From NCBI RefSeq assembly GCF_037975245.1, contig NC_092567.1:10633376-10697375 (forward strand): a stretch of 64,000 bases of DNA, written 5' to 3'. Positions 46,501-61,000 of the stretch are shown here, one piece after another. Position numbers and translations under genes: made by a program. The stretch comes from Apostichopus japonicus (Eukaryota; Echinodermata; Holothuroidea; Aspidochirotida; Stichopodidae). Numbering within the stretch: the stretch's first letter is position 1; the number at the start of each line of letters is the position of its first letter. Under the pieces are notes generated by a model, which was not told the origin of the DNA, made no database searches, and was given only the letters and a program-made list of their open reading frames with translations.

Positions 46501-49500
46501 ATTAAAATATAACCTTTAATAAATAGTTTTCAATGCTGTAGCATTATAAATTATTAGTTCAACAATTAGTTCAACAATTATTTCCAGTATTTTGCCTACA
46601 TGTGTACATTGAGTTGTCATGTCCGCTATAACCCTTACATTATATATAAGATCAGTGAAATATTCGAAAGCACCTGTTTTAACCAGTCACTGGATAGATA
46701 CGGAAAACTAACGATTGTAAAGAAAACGTTTTACATAAGTAGTAGCACTATTTATTCGTTAATTATGATAATTAGATACAAGGAATGTAAACAATATATT
46801 TTCTTTCTATGTCCGGAGTAGTGTTTTACATAGAACTGGGCAATTCAGGTATAAGGTAGAATGATACTGAGCTAGAATTTAACAAATTTATTGGATATTA
46901 TGCACTATCTGTTACCGGTTAATCCAAATAATTTCATTTCATGCTCGATAAACTCAAGTGCCCTCTTGTTGTTGTGTGTTTTTAACATGTGCCTTCATGT
47001 CTAAAAATTTGCTATTTGGCTTCAAAATAATAATAATGATAAAATATGCAGTTCAAAAGTACCGGTATAAAGACAACTGTTGCTAAAAACATTCAAATAC
47101 GGTACTTGAACCTGTGGAAAGGAATGCACAGATTATTTATTTTGAGAGGGTTTCAGATAATTTGACAGTCTAGTGGTTTCTTGCGTAAATTCAAAGTCAC
47201 TTGCTCCACTTCCCCTCAGTGTTTGTTCCTCCATATTCCAATAAAACTTTTCTTTTGTGAATCAACGACGATGGCATTAGTGTATTCTTAACAAAGTATG
47301 ACCAGGAAGTCTTAATAACTCCTCGGTATGAAGGGGGTCGGGTATTTTGGACACATGCAACTCTTCATTGAGAACATAGTTGAATAGGAAGATTCGATTG
47401 TGTAATGGTTAAGGTCATTATTATCAACTCCACAAAAATGCTATAATTTTGTACAATTTGATTTAGATCAATGACAAAAACAATGCGTGCAATGTGATAC
47501 AATTATGAAGGTTGATATTGAATAAATACTTAAATAACGTTGGTATATCATATAATAGTAACAATTTGTGTTTAACTCCAACCCAAGATGACAAATTGTT
47601 GCGCCCAGTAAAGAATGTTGCTATGTCCTCGACCTCCTACCCCTCTCCCTTACATTCTTCCTCCATTTTAGTGTATGTTTTGCAGGTTTGTTATCCCGCC
47701 ATTACATTGAAATATGTTATTTGTAACATCTTAAACTCTTTTGAGATTAAGAAAGAATTTTTTTCAGCTTTAAGATTTATTTTTCTAGATTTCGTATCTT
47801 ACCACTGAACTCTTAACAATCTCAGACATTTTAGTTCTCCTTTAAAGCGAGGATTCACGAATACGAACTACATCATCAATACATTTGCCGAAAATAACAT
47901 ACGATATAAATCACGTGATCCGAGCGAAATATGGCAAGCGGTTGTTACGAGGATTTACTTCGTTTACTCCGTTTGTTCTGTACAATGTGAATTTCTATAT
48001 GTTTGAACAACTTTATTTTAATTGATAATGAAAACATATAAACAGTTCAGCCAATTCTGATAATGTGGACGGCTATACATTTCACAATATCAACCACATA
48101 CAATTTACATACAGCAGTTCCAACTATCATCATTATTATCTACAATACTATTTCCATTCTAGTTTATTTTTCGTAGAATCGTTTGAACACGAGACTTGTG
48201 ATGATAATTAATTCTGATCATAATGATCAATCAGATGTGATTTATTTCCTTGTTATTTATTGTTTTCTTTGTTTATCTTCATTGATTTAGTAAACAGTAA
48301 ACCTGACTAGGAGGACATTCCACTACGTCTTCTACATCTTACACGATGATTACTCTACTTCTCTCCATAGGTTTCGATACTACGATCTTCCAGACATTAT
48401 TCCGGTTGGATACATCCCACCATCCTTGAAATCAAGAAATGTGAAAGGTATTGTCACAATGACGTCATAATGGACACATTTAACATTTCTTACATTTAAT
48501 TAAAGGCTTTACCAACAATGTGAATTTCTTTTGACTTGTTGATTGTTGTTGATTTACATACAAGAGAGTAATGAATCAGCAACACATGATTGCCATTTTA
48601 TATGAAGGAGACACCCAAAACAGAGTCTTGTGATAGTAAACAACGAACTGAATAATAGAATAGAAAATAACAACACTTAATATTGCTAGGCTTGGCTGAT
48701 TTAAGAGATAAGTCATATTCCTTTCATTTCGCTCATTCGATATCCCTGTCTTATAAAATGTTTGGTGAGTAGCCATCACATCAATTGATGCTTTTAAATC
48801 TCTTTCCGAAAAGTAGTGGTATCATACACTTTGGGAAACTTAATTACAGAGCGACAATGATTATGTAAGGTTTGAAGTAATGTTCTGCCCCTCGGAGGCT
48901 GTCAACCCGCCCACCCCCCCCCCCCCCATAAAAGCACATTTAAACATATCCACACCTCCGCTTAAACCATTCTTTCAATCTGAATTGCAGAATAAAGCCG
49001 CAAAGTTTTAATGAACTTCTTTTCCAAGTTCTGCAAACGAAGTTCTTGTTTCTCTGAAATTGCTGCAAAGTGTATTAAAAAATAAACGAAAACAAAACAG
49101 AGACCAAAAATGTATCGGAACTGCTGGTGCTAGATGTATCGTATTCAAAATATACTAATAGGTAACATCAGCATCATGACTTTATAAAGGCAAAGATAAG
49201 ACACTCGTTCTGCAGTTTTTGCAGGAACAGAGCGTCGTCAAAGCCGACATCATGTATAGGAAGGAGGGAGGGGGGGGGGGGTCTGTGGTCTTTCCCCAGA
49301 AAATGGAAGTTGAGGCTTCAAATGATACATTCTGAGTCATAGTTTGACTTATATGACTTGACTTATTTCCAATATATAAGTCTAAACGCAACATTGTTTA
49401 TTAACTATTCTTAGTTAGTTTGAAATGCGTGGTGGTGGGGTGGGGGGTTTGGGGTAACACCACATCATCACTTTGATCGACGCTTGAAAAGAGTACAATT

Positions 49501-51945
49501 TACATGTATTGGCGAACATTAACATCCATGCATGATTTGCCTTGAACAAATTATAGTAGAAATAAAATATCGGTAATGATATGAGGGAAAGCATTTAGAA
49601 CAATATGTGAATTTAAACCATATTTTTATTTTATTTTATTAATACACTTACGAAAGTAAAGTACTCCCTTACGTCTACATTTCCTCACGGATAATATTTG
49701 GATAATAAATGATGCAGCTTCCAGAGGCTTCGCCCCTGAACCCCTCCCCCTTTAACGATACTATCCGCTGAAAATTGAGTTCTTCTCTTAGATAGATTTC
49801 TGTGTTTCAAAATGTCTTCAAGAGAACGAAAAATATCTTCAAAGGGTGCAGCTTAAGTCCAGCGGATCCCCACCAACGTACTTGGAATACATTATAGATA
49901 ACTATAATTTATTTATTACATTTGTTTGTGTTTTAGTGCTTTAAACTCGCTACGAGAGAACAAGGGATATCACCAATGCAAAAACTTCAGGGGGCTTCCC
50001 CTCGTGGAGCCAACCAGGGCTTGAAATATATTCCAGAGAAAGCCCCTCGACCCCGCTTGAGCTTTTAGAAACGTTCTATAGTTGAGCTTCTTCCTGACAA
50101 CCCTAAATATGCAGCTTCCGGGGACTTCGCATCACACCCTTTAACAACATCAATAAACTATCAAAGAAAATATCAAATTTACATTTTTGGTCTGTAAATC
50201 TGCATACAGAGCGAAAAGTGCATAAAACAGGATTAATGCGAGTACTAGTTTAATTTTGTAGCCATCAATATACATATTTTGTATCGATTCGGTACAGCTT
50301 TACATCGGTATTATATACTTAATGAGGTAACGATGTATTCTGTATTCAATTTAACGCGTGTTATCTGTCAAAGTTTTAACTTAATATTTTTTTTAATTTT
50401 CGCTGAGATGCTAAACTGTCAGAAAGAAAAATTAAATAATAGAGTAACCACTAATCTTGCAAGTAGTAGTGAAGAGATGGATTCTGATACAATTCAAGTG
50501 GTTTTATTCATCGGTCAACCAGGGACGTAGCTAAGGCCTGATGATTGGGGGGGGGGGGGTAGTGGCTGAAATTCCACTGGATGGGTTTTGAAGCCAGAAA
50601 ATTCCGACTGCTGCCTTTTAACCCCCCCCCCCCCCACCCACCCCGCGCTACTCGTCAACGATACGGTAAGTATCAGTTCAGACACCCCATCTTTCGCACC
50701 TGCACTGTTCCGAACTTTTTTTCGATACATTTGTACCACTGGCATTCACTTCACAAACTTATTAATCACTCTGGTTGAGCAAGTAAGCAACTGAGTATAA
50801 GTTATCTGCTTGAAGGCTACATAGGCTACACAAACTACAAAAGCTATGATAATGTAACAAAGGGAAAAACTTTTTTTCTTCAACAAATTATATTCGACAA
50901 CGATTACCAAAAACACCGGGGTTTTTCCTAGCGCGCTTAATATTATTATTTATATTTTTAAGGGGGGGGGGGGGGTTGGGCAGCGGGGCTATTTATCACT
51001 CACATGAACAATCTGCCTATCATCTTCGTCAAGGACCAAGATGATAGGAGTTCTTAAAATAAGTATAAAAACATACTGTAAAAACATACAGTTTTCAGTG
51101 GTTGCAGTTCTCATATAGTCCTTTATATCAATTCGATATGCACCTATTCGGTGGCTATATACGCCAACCCTTACTAACTAGTAATAACCTGATAGTTGAC
51201 TCTACTCTAAGATGAATAAACAAAGTTTGCAGATAAACAAGTACAACCGTGACTAAAACTAGTAGTGTTTTTGTGGCAGCCATATGCATATAAAATAGCT
51301 TTAAAGGGCGCTAGTATTCAATTTTAGTCAGTCTGACTCTGCCAATGCGAAACGTAGCCGGGAAATATCCCTAGGGCGGAGAGGATGCAGTTAAGGAACA
51401 TACTAAGTATCGCCCACATGTTACATATACCAAATTAATCGAGATTTTTCTCAACATCATGGGTTTTTCGGCCACTGTGCAATTGAGATAATCAGTTGTA
51501 ACTAGTTAAACCAAGCCTAGGGCCCAATGGAAGTTGGAAAAGCCGATACTTTGAATATCACTTGTACAACAAAATATGAAGGAAATCATCAAGTTGAATA
51601 TTAGGCAAATCCCCGAACACTCTTTTCACTGCTCAAACTTTAGTTATTTGATGTAAACCTCATACCTTTGTTTAGGTCATTAGTACTGAGGAAGATAACT
51701 GTCTACTCTTCCGCGAACAAAAATAACAACTGAACTATTTCTATAAAATATATTCCAGTCTAAATTTGGCCAAAATAGTCTTGCACCTATCTTCTACAAC
51801 CGTATAAGATGTAATTGTCTGAAATATACAATGCGAACCAATTTTGGCAACGATTCAAGAGTTTGGTGAGACGTACCAAGTTACGTACTGTAACGGTTAC
51901 AACTAGTACTGACTAGCATTGGGTGTTGTAATTGTATACAATATA

Positions 51946-52006
<61 letters not shown>

Positions 52007-55000
52007 AGCGACGTAGCCAGGAATTTGCAAGGGGTAGCATATTTTGCGATTGATATGGGAGAGGGGTCTAAGGGGAGGGGGCGTCCTGTTTTGAACAATT
52101 GAAGGTCTTTAGATGGGATCTGGAGCAATGTTTTGCCAGTTTCATCATAATCATATGATATCATATTATCAGCAGATTTTGTTTCCGTTTTGAAATATTC
52201 TTTCAGAAAGACATAGTGCTAATTTACATTTTTTCCAGTAGGATGATTCTTTTTTATTGTCCAATGTCTGGGCTTTAATACAATTGCCGAACTTAACTGA
52301 AACACAATATAAACTCTCGTATTTAGCAGTGTAATAATTATTTATAGGAAGTGCGTATAACGTACGATTGCTAGCTTAACTTCATAACATGCTTTTCGTG
52401 CAACAACCGATGACGAATCATAGAAAGGATGCGTTGTCGTCGTCTTTGTGCATATACGGTTCGTGACTCTCCACCGAGTGCGGTTATTTATGCTTTATGT
52501 ATTTTATTACGCAGTGGCCAATTGTAGGCTGGTAATAGGTAATAGGCTACTGGCTAAATTTAACTAATTGCATCTGCCAAACTAAGTAGCTGAAGCAGTA
52601 GGCCTAAATGTTACTACGATTATAATTGAGTTAACGGAGCTGACGAGTATTCAAGATCAAAAGAGCAATGACAAAATACCATGCCAAAAAACAAACAGTA
52701 TTTATCTTTTTTTCGACACTGAAGGGGGGAGCAGTTGCTCCCGCTGCTCCCACTGGCTACGTCTCTGATATATACTCAACTTACTTGAAGCTAGCGAACA
52801 GGGTCAACCCACCCAATAACAAAATTAGTACATAAATAAACCGAATTGAAGCTGGCGAACGTTGTACGGTAGTTCTTTGGGCATTAATTTTAATATATTC
52901 AAATTCATACGAAGATTTGTATTGGAGTATAAGGATCGCGAGATACAATTTCTCAAAGTGGCAAGGAAGACGTGGTAAATATGACTGATTAAAGGTCAAT
53001 TTTGACCTAACTTTTTCAAATTTTAGGTCATTCACAATCACAGGAATATATGAATAGGCCTAGGTGAATTAGAGTGCGACAGTCGGAAATTCCGACAGTC
53101 GTACTCCAAATTTCCAACTATCGTCATTTTTACTAAGCTTGGGTGGTGAGACATCCCCACCCCTTCTCTTTAGCGACGTCCCTGCGGTCAACGCGTAAAT
53201 ACAAGAAAAGATCATTATTATTTTTTATTGAATGTTTTCAACTGTATGGTTCACCATCTTGTCTACAGACGTCTAAAAAAATTGTAGACGTTATAATCAG
53301 GCGCGTATCCAGGATTTTCTAACACGGGGGCGCGACTTACTATCCATGGCAAGCGGAGCGCCACTTTCGGTTGGAGCGCAGCGTACAAGAACATTTCTGG
53401 TTTTGATACCCCCCCCCCCCCCAGATCACCGGAAATGGTATTTCACGGGCTTGAAAATGACCAACCAGATGTACACCTTTGTCTGAGAACCAGGTATTTC
53501 CCAATAGTTTTTGTTTTCATCCATAACCTATTTGAAGATTGTCACCAATTACACATCATGTTCGACCTCACCGCATCTCCTGTGGATCTTTAATAATGTA
53601 GGTGATTCTACGTCGCGGCCCACAATACCCGTCAGCCCCACTTGTCAAGGTTTACGCCCATTATTTATTCAGAATTTGAAAATATTTCTCGTGAATAAAT
53701 TCACTTCAAAATATACCCTTAATGTTGCACAACATTTCATCTATGGACAACCAATATAGAAGAACCTTCTTCAACCCCTAAGTAACAGACCGGTCAAATT
53801 GCACGAGTAGGGGAAGGTATGATGAAGAATGTTGGTCAGGGAATTTTGAAAATTCAGACAGTTAATTTATGTAATTAAATTAATTGGTCTACAAATATTA
53901 AAACCTCTTATCACGGCTACTATAAAACTTCGGGGGGGGGGGGGGCTGCAAATATTTTTGTGGAAATTCGGGCAATATGCTGAGAATTTTTCGGGCACCT
54001 ACTGAAAGAAAAAGAAATTGCAATAATGTAGCTAAAAGAAAATCAATAGTTTAAATAAATCTCCTTGGTTATTAAAATAAAGTTCTTAGCTTGCCCGACA
54101 AATTCGCCATTTCGGTAATAACACGGCAAATGATTGCATGTAATTGGTATGCGATGTAATAACCGATGCATGCCTATATGATATGTAAATTAACATGTTG
54201 AACGCAAAAAAATGTGGTTATATTTTTCGGGCAAGTCGTAACAGCCCCCCCCCCCCCCAAAAAAAAAGTGAAATTGGGCTCATATGACTACAAACATAAA
54301 CAATTGGAGGCTGTTCATCCTGGAACGCCATTTTCTGTTCATGCTCACTGATATGATGTGATATCTGCTGTGTGCTTTAAAATTTTGAATAATTTAAATG
54401 AGACTGAAATAAATAACTTTTATATGTTTATTGTGCGATGCCCCACATTCTTTTCATTTCGAAAGACGCACAGTTTCAAGTTCATTACACACTGAAGGCT
54501 TCGATTCTCTATCTGCGTTCGGTTTATGGAAGATCTTGCGAATTTCATCCCTATAAATATCGCTAGATATTGCTAGATATCGCTAGATATTGATATCCCA
54601 GTGTCCTTGGGATTTTTCGGGGCCTGATCTTGGGAAATTGCAAATATAGCTTAAAGAAAATCAATAGTTTAAATAAATCTCCTTGGTTATTAAAATAAAG
54701 TTCTGCTATCTTGGACCACATGCTAGCCTATACCACATTAATTCAATGGGAAAAATCACATCGGTTTCTTACACACACACATACAAAGCTTAGCCTTGTT
54801 AACAACTTTTAATTACCTGGAAATCGGCAATTGTTTGGAAGATATGTGCTATGTTTTGAAGAGGTATTATAGTATTGTACGTACACAGCTACTGTTGCGA
54901 TGGGTTAAAGATTTCCCTTTTGAGTAGTTTTTACCGGTACAATGTTTTCGTTTTCTGTGTTGAGTGATTTTATCCACACAGGAAAAAGAACCATTACGAA

Positions 55001-58000
55001 TGGCTAAAGCTAGAAATAGTAAGCAATTAAAACAGCCAGCTACATTTACAAGAAAGTTTTTTCATTAAATTAATCTTCCGTATTCGCGTGTCTTGATTAA
55101 TCAAAACATGAAATCATGAAAGCAATCGCGTAGCAATTACGCGACCCCCCCTCTCAGAAAACGGGTACCCGTTTTGTGTGTTTTTGATTCGGGTACACGA
55201 ATGTTAGGTCGTGTACCCGGGTATTCGGGTACCCGACTCAGACCTAGACTCATTACTCATTAAATAAAACTAATGCTCAAGAGAAATTTTTCATCCTTCG
55301 CTTGGATCATGTAAATTATCATGGATGCAACTATGCTGCAGGCTATGGTAGTCTCTGATGAAAAAAGGAATTATCGTGGTTATTCAAAATATTTACGTGT
55401 TTCTTGAGTTTAATGGAAACGAGCATTTGTCATAACGTCACAAGTAATGTATCTGAATCATAACAGTAAAACTAGGGACGTGCAGTTAGTTACAGATGAT
55501 TTGTCCAGTCTTGTAGCTCCGTAATTTAACTCAATTAAGTAAATACATTTAGTCTTTTTCTATCATCAATATTTAAATTATCAGTTTTCATGGTATTTGA
55601 TGACGTCACTAATGCGTTGTTATATAAAGCTAAATATCTTGAAACCGGGTAGCTTTATAAACATCACGAGCAATCAAATGTTTTTTATTTCTCTGTACAA
55701 TAACACATCTCTACTAAGATTCTACTTAAATTCATTATTTCAATTAATTAATAGTAATGTAAATACATACAAACCTCTCTATCTCCATCCCTCAACATAA
55801 TTTCTCAGGCTCGTACACAGTGTACGCTCTTTCATTGTTCTGTGTTTAAAGGACACATCGAGATTCTCATTGTTAATGGTGGAGTGACGTCACTGCTGAT
55901 GATGTTATCATTGATCAATCTCAAATACATAAGTAGTTAGTGTAAACAACACGTTTGCCCGATCAATTAAATGCTTTACTATTTTTGACAGACGTGTGTA
56001 TAATAGCTACTAACGTATCCCGTGATAACAGCTTAGAGAGAGATTCGGAGACGATGAAGTCGAAGTCGAAGTCAAAGTCAGTTTGTGCATTATTTAGAAT
56101 ATTCTAAACCGTCGATATTTGCACTTCATTTTCTGACACTCTCATAACATATTACTGCCCCACCCCCACCCCTACCCACTCCTGATTCCTTTCCACTTTG
56201 CAAAGCGATGTATCAGCTATCACCTGCACCGTGTTCCTACACCTATGATTTATCTTAGTACAGTTTGAAGAACATTAAACAAAGAAACCCTGCGTGTAAA
56301 ACAAAAGTCACCTCCCTTTACCGAACTGGAATGCCCTTAGATCCAGCAGTCCTCTTACATGGAGACTGGCTACGTGGTTATGAAAATATTTTGTTTATTC
56401 TTTTACATACATAATTTAACTTCAAATTTGCTACTAAACAAATCCCCTTTTTCATCTTTTAACAATTGTTTTTAAACAGTGTTTAATTATGACGTCACTG
56501 ATGTTGATTGTTCTCTGATCCGTTCATCGTCTCATGGATTATTATTCTTGATCTGAACATCGAATACTCGACTATCATGATTTGGTTTCTCAATTTAGTC
56601 CAAGACTTGTTTCTGTTTGAATGGGAGAATATGTTTTCATTTAGGCTAATTGTATAATTGATCAGATATATTAATTAGATGATAACAATTCTAACCTGAT
56701 TGGTTTTATAACTAAGATGATAATGGTTGTAAACTGATCAGGTGTAAAACCGAGATGATAATAATAGTAAACTGATCGGTAATCTTACTGAGATATAAGG
56801 ATTGTAAACTGATCAGCAATATTACTGATATGATAATGATAGTAAACTAATAAGATCAAAATTAAGGAATCAACTAGATTGATTACCAGCTGATATGAAA
56901 TTATCATCGAGGGCCAACATAAATCAGTTGAATATAATGTGTATTACTTCAAACCCCCCCCCCCCAAAAAAAAGAGATTACAACTGCAGATGTGTTTTAA
57001 TCAATTCCGTTCATTTTATTCATCAGTATGGAAGTATCCTGATTCTCGTCGCCTGAATCTACAGACCGGTCTATGGCAGGTAAGATATTATGCACCTTTC
57101 TTACAGCTATTGCTCATAATGCATTCTGGTCAGCTTATTTGAGCTAAGTTGCTCTCTGTGTTACTTTACCAGTAAATATAAAATTAATATTATGATAACG
57201 TAATCGGGAAATGCAGTTAATAAATGGTAGCATTAGAATTAGAATTAGATAAACAGAAAAGAACTTAAACAACATAAATTTACAGATATCTTCTTGCTCC
57301 TGTTCTCAAACGTGGTCAGATTTCTTATATGAATGTTGTCGTTTATAACTGAATGCCACCCCGTGTGTCCCTTAGTGGCTTGCAGAAACGAGACACACAT
57401 GCTAAGTTTTCATTTAATCAGGATTGTGTTCATATTTTGCTAACATGGAAGAAAAAAAGACTTCATCAGAAAATAGTGAATATTTATGAATATTTATCTG
57501 AAACGATAACACAATTAAGTCTTGCTAATAAATTAACTTTGTTCCTTAAAAAAGTGTCAGGGTATTTGAATTATCAATTGCTTAAAGTATTATTTATCCA
57601 TAATAGTGTTTATTAGTGACATTGAAACCAATAAACTCTCAGCTGGTATATTATTCTGAATGCAAGGGCGGCGGAACCGGGGGGGGGGGGCACAGGGATA
57701 ACGTGCTCCCCCACTTTTCCTCTGGTTAAAAAAGTGCCCTTTTTCTACATGAAAATTTCTAAATAAAAAAAGAGTTTACAAAGCGAAACCCACGTCGAAT
57801 GAAATATTTCGGGAAGTTTTAAATGTTTACTACCATAGGCGTAGGAGCCCAATTTGATTTTTGGGGCTGTAACGACTTGCCCGAAAAATATTACCAAAAT
57901 TTTTCGCGCGCTCCGCGCACGTTCAACATGTTAATTTGCATATCAAATATGCATGCGTCGGTTATTACATCGCATGCCAATACATACAATCATTTGCCGT

Positions 58001-61000
58001 GTTATTACCCTTCCATATTGGTTAGAATTATTGGGAAAGTCGTTACAATAATAATGATCTTAATAATATCAGTTTAACCATTGAAAAACACATAGCAAAT
58101 TATTTTTCTTTCAGTAGGTGCCCGAAAAATTCTCAGCATATTGCCCGAATTTTCACAAAATTTTTTGGTTGGGCCCCCCCCCCCCCCCGCCTCCTACACC
58201 TATGTTTAGTACCACAAGGCTTCTAACATTCTGGTGAGTACCATTATGCATATTCAATTTGCCAACAAAATCCTAATGCATTTCCAAAAATGCCTTGCTA
58301 TATTACAGTGTGACTTTGTAATAAGCAGAAGCCATTTATAGCCTACTAATAATGTGTATAGTTTTAATATCCCTTAACCTACCCCATCCTTTCGTATTTT
58401 GACATATTTCATTTGCTTTCGTGCATGTATCGATCGCGTGTGCAGGGACTTTACTTTATAATGATTTCACCTCATTTTGTCTCGAAAGAAAACTTGTTCC
58501 TTGTTTCCCAATTTGCACATTAGATATTGCAGTGCTAGTATGCATTGTTTCCTTGAGGGGGGGGGGGGGCGTTGATGGAGTGAAGTGTATACGCAAATAA
58601 GATGATACAATAAGAGTTGTAAAGGGTACTAAATATCAGGCTGCATCAGTCCAATCGAATTTCTGCAAAGTGCCCTTCGACGTTGGTGCCCCCCAGATTA
58701 AAAATGCTTCCGCCGCCCTTGTCTGAATGGTAATGCTTGCTATGATCTTGGTCATTTGTGTATATGAAGGGAGGAAAAGCTATTTAAATTACTGACATTT
58801 CAAGGACTCCGATCTAATACTCTTTTTTTGGGGGGGGGGGGCTGGGTAAGGGGGGTAATATTATATTCGTGTAAAATGGGAATAAATTAAAAACATATTA
58901 AACTCTGTAGTATACTGTGTAGCTCTATACTAACCCGTTTCGTTGTTCTGTTGTACGGATAACATGATAACCGACACATATGTAATCACTTATATGAATA
59001 TAAGATATATTCGTATTATTTCCCTCGTGTTTGTAACAGAACAGATATAAATACATTCGACGGTTTAAAAGATGTCAGGATTCGAAGGGGAGGGTTGTGA
59101 GGGGGTTGGGGGGGGGGGTGGAGTGGAGTGTCCAACTCGGTTACTGATAATCTCTTTTAATATTTATAATTTGTCATCGGCTAATTGCTTATTGTATCTT
59201 GATAATTATCTTCAATTGTTAAAGATATTATATTGCAACACCCGGACCCTGCTGCTTCATTAATCCCTAACCATTAGTGTCTAGGATGTGGTGGAGAGTT
59301 AAGGGCGCCAAATAATACAGAAGCAATTCACGTTAACTTTTGTATCACGTTTATTACAAACGTAGAAACAAAATTATAAAAATTTGGAAGTGAACAGAAA
59401 TACATATCTTTGAAATATATTTTTGTAATAAAATTGTGTAAGTTAATCATGAACATTGGTATGGTAATTAACAACTAAGCATATCATTTCAACATTTAGT
59501 AGAACACTAGTAGCGTGTATGAGTTTGAAACAACGGAATTGACATGACCGACGCTGCTTAACGTTTCCAACATACCACTAGAAATCCTCGTGAAACATTG
59601 GTATTATTCTTCTGAACCAAAACTTAGCTGTACAGTAGTAAAAATCAATGACATTAACAAATATCTTAATCAAATAATGTCTTCACCTAAATGAATGTAC
59701 GGAACATATCCCGCTTTTACGTCACCATATCTATGTACATTAAATACGAAACCGTAGAATGTTGTAAATCATGTGCACCGTTCTTGTTTATGTTAATTTA
59801 ATTTCGCGGCAAATGTTCATCATATCACATACAGTTGTCGTGAAAACAGTCCGTTTAGCCGACCCTGTAGCTTACTGTAGCTGCCCTTGCATATTTGTCT
59901 TTGTATCAGGCTCCCTGGATTTCCCTGGTTATGGTTATTCTCTTCATTTCTCTGGTGTAAGGAGAATTTGGTCTTCCATTAACTAAAGCTGCCTATTACG
60001 TCATATGCACTAATAGTGGTTTTAAAATATTTGCAGTATTTATTTCGTATTTTGAATAACGGCTAAATAAAAAAAATAATATCTCGAAGGAGCCTGGGCC
60101 CGACTGGGAGGAGGGGGGGGGGGTTGTTCAAAGAACCTAGTAATGTGGTTGATTTTTTTTTAAATTTACCACCCGACAAATTAACTTATACTGCATCTTC
60201 AGTATTATATTAGAGTGCTGACGATAATATAATGCAACATCTGAGCCTTGTATTCTCACATGGTCCGTATTGTTATTAGTACTCTTTCCATCAGGACCAT
60301 TCAAAATATCTGTATAGTATAAGAAACACTCTGATGTAGTTGAGTCCATTTACGTCCTCATTCCGAGCCGAGTCCGAGACCACTTGGTTCGAGTATGGTA
60401 TTCTCGAGTCCAAAAAGAGTTCTCTAGTGTATATGAGCAACCCAAACCAAGTCTAGCTAATATATAGAGACACAGCAATGACGAGCTCACACGGTTTCTG
60501 TCAATACTAGTATAATAGACACGCAGGGCGAATCGGTTACACAAACCCAATCTAAATATTCCTTAATTTACAGACCGTCGCTTCCTGGTCTAAATGTTCC
60601 TTGCCTAACGTTGAACAGAGAGAGTCCACTTTGGGAGACCTGATTATGTGCGCATGTACAAACTTCCAATTAAACAAACACACACACACAGGGTAAATTA
60701 AGAAAGCAAACAATCTGTGCAGGGTTTATTATATTTCATGATTTTTTTTCAATCTAACAGATCTAGACTAGTCTATTCAATTCTCCCCTTGTGTCTCTTA
60801 TTTTATGTGTTCATCATACAACTGAATTTCCCAAACTTACATGGATATCTCTACACGATCAACAATATCTAAGACGAAGAGAGAGGGGGTGTGGGGGTAT
60901 CTAATATGATGCTTTGTGGGCTAACCAATATTTTGCTTTATTTTTGCCATTACATCGATCAAACCACGATGTTCTGGGGTCTATATTTGAATACTGCCCT

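Larger units (their letters stand above)
40526..48370 (+). other. Intron 1, 7.8 kb
   Basis: AT-rich. It holds a CCACC/CCTCCTCTCG simple repeat (41640-41710), CCACCA near 42177, a TG-rich tract (44320-44356), and two places with a 138-bp repeat (44444-44760 and 46005-46290). Short frames inside have no recognisable motif. Confidence 0.5.
50520..53184. mobile_element. 2.7 kb hAT-like element with nested insertion
   Basis: Starts CAGGGACGTAGCTAAGG and ends AGCGACGTCCCTG. The 8-bp duplication CGGTCAAC is perfect on both sides (50512-50519, 53185-53192). It contains C and G runs, a TA microsatellite (about 51948-52004) and a second complete hAT-like element (52006-52767). No transposase frame is present, so it depends on proteins made elsewhere. 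Removing the nested element leaves about 1.9 kb. Confidence 0.9.
48448..57026 (+). other. Intron 2, 8.6 kb, filled with transposons
   Basis: Contains nested hAT-like elements (50520-53184), an inverted fragment of the 2777-4800 family (53298-54380), a direct repeat (54014-54086 and 54634-54704), a GGGTACCC palindrome cluster (55158-55240) and a loose ~45-bp repeat with AAACTGATCAG (56650-56860). At 49720-50130 there are scattered GCAGCTTCCGGGG-like motifs of an old repeat. No extra exon with a compatible phase was found. Confidence 0.55.

Noticed and set aside
50279-50530. Plus-strand frame of 83 codons ending at the hAT-like element
   Set aside because: No recognisable motif, no splice borders, AT-rich intron context, and its end is created by the inserted element's terminus.
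54981-55018. Possible LRR gene exon between ATTTTATCCACACAG and GTAAGC
   Set aside because: Good borders, but in the phase required by exon 2 it runs into a TAA, so it cannot lie between exons 2 and 3.
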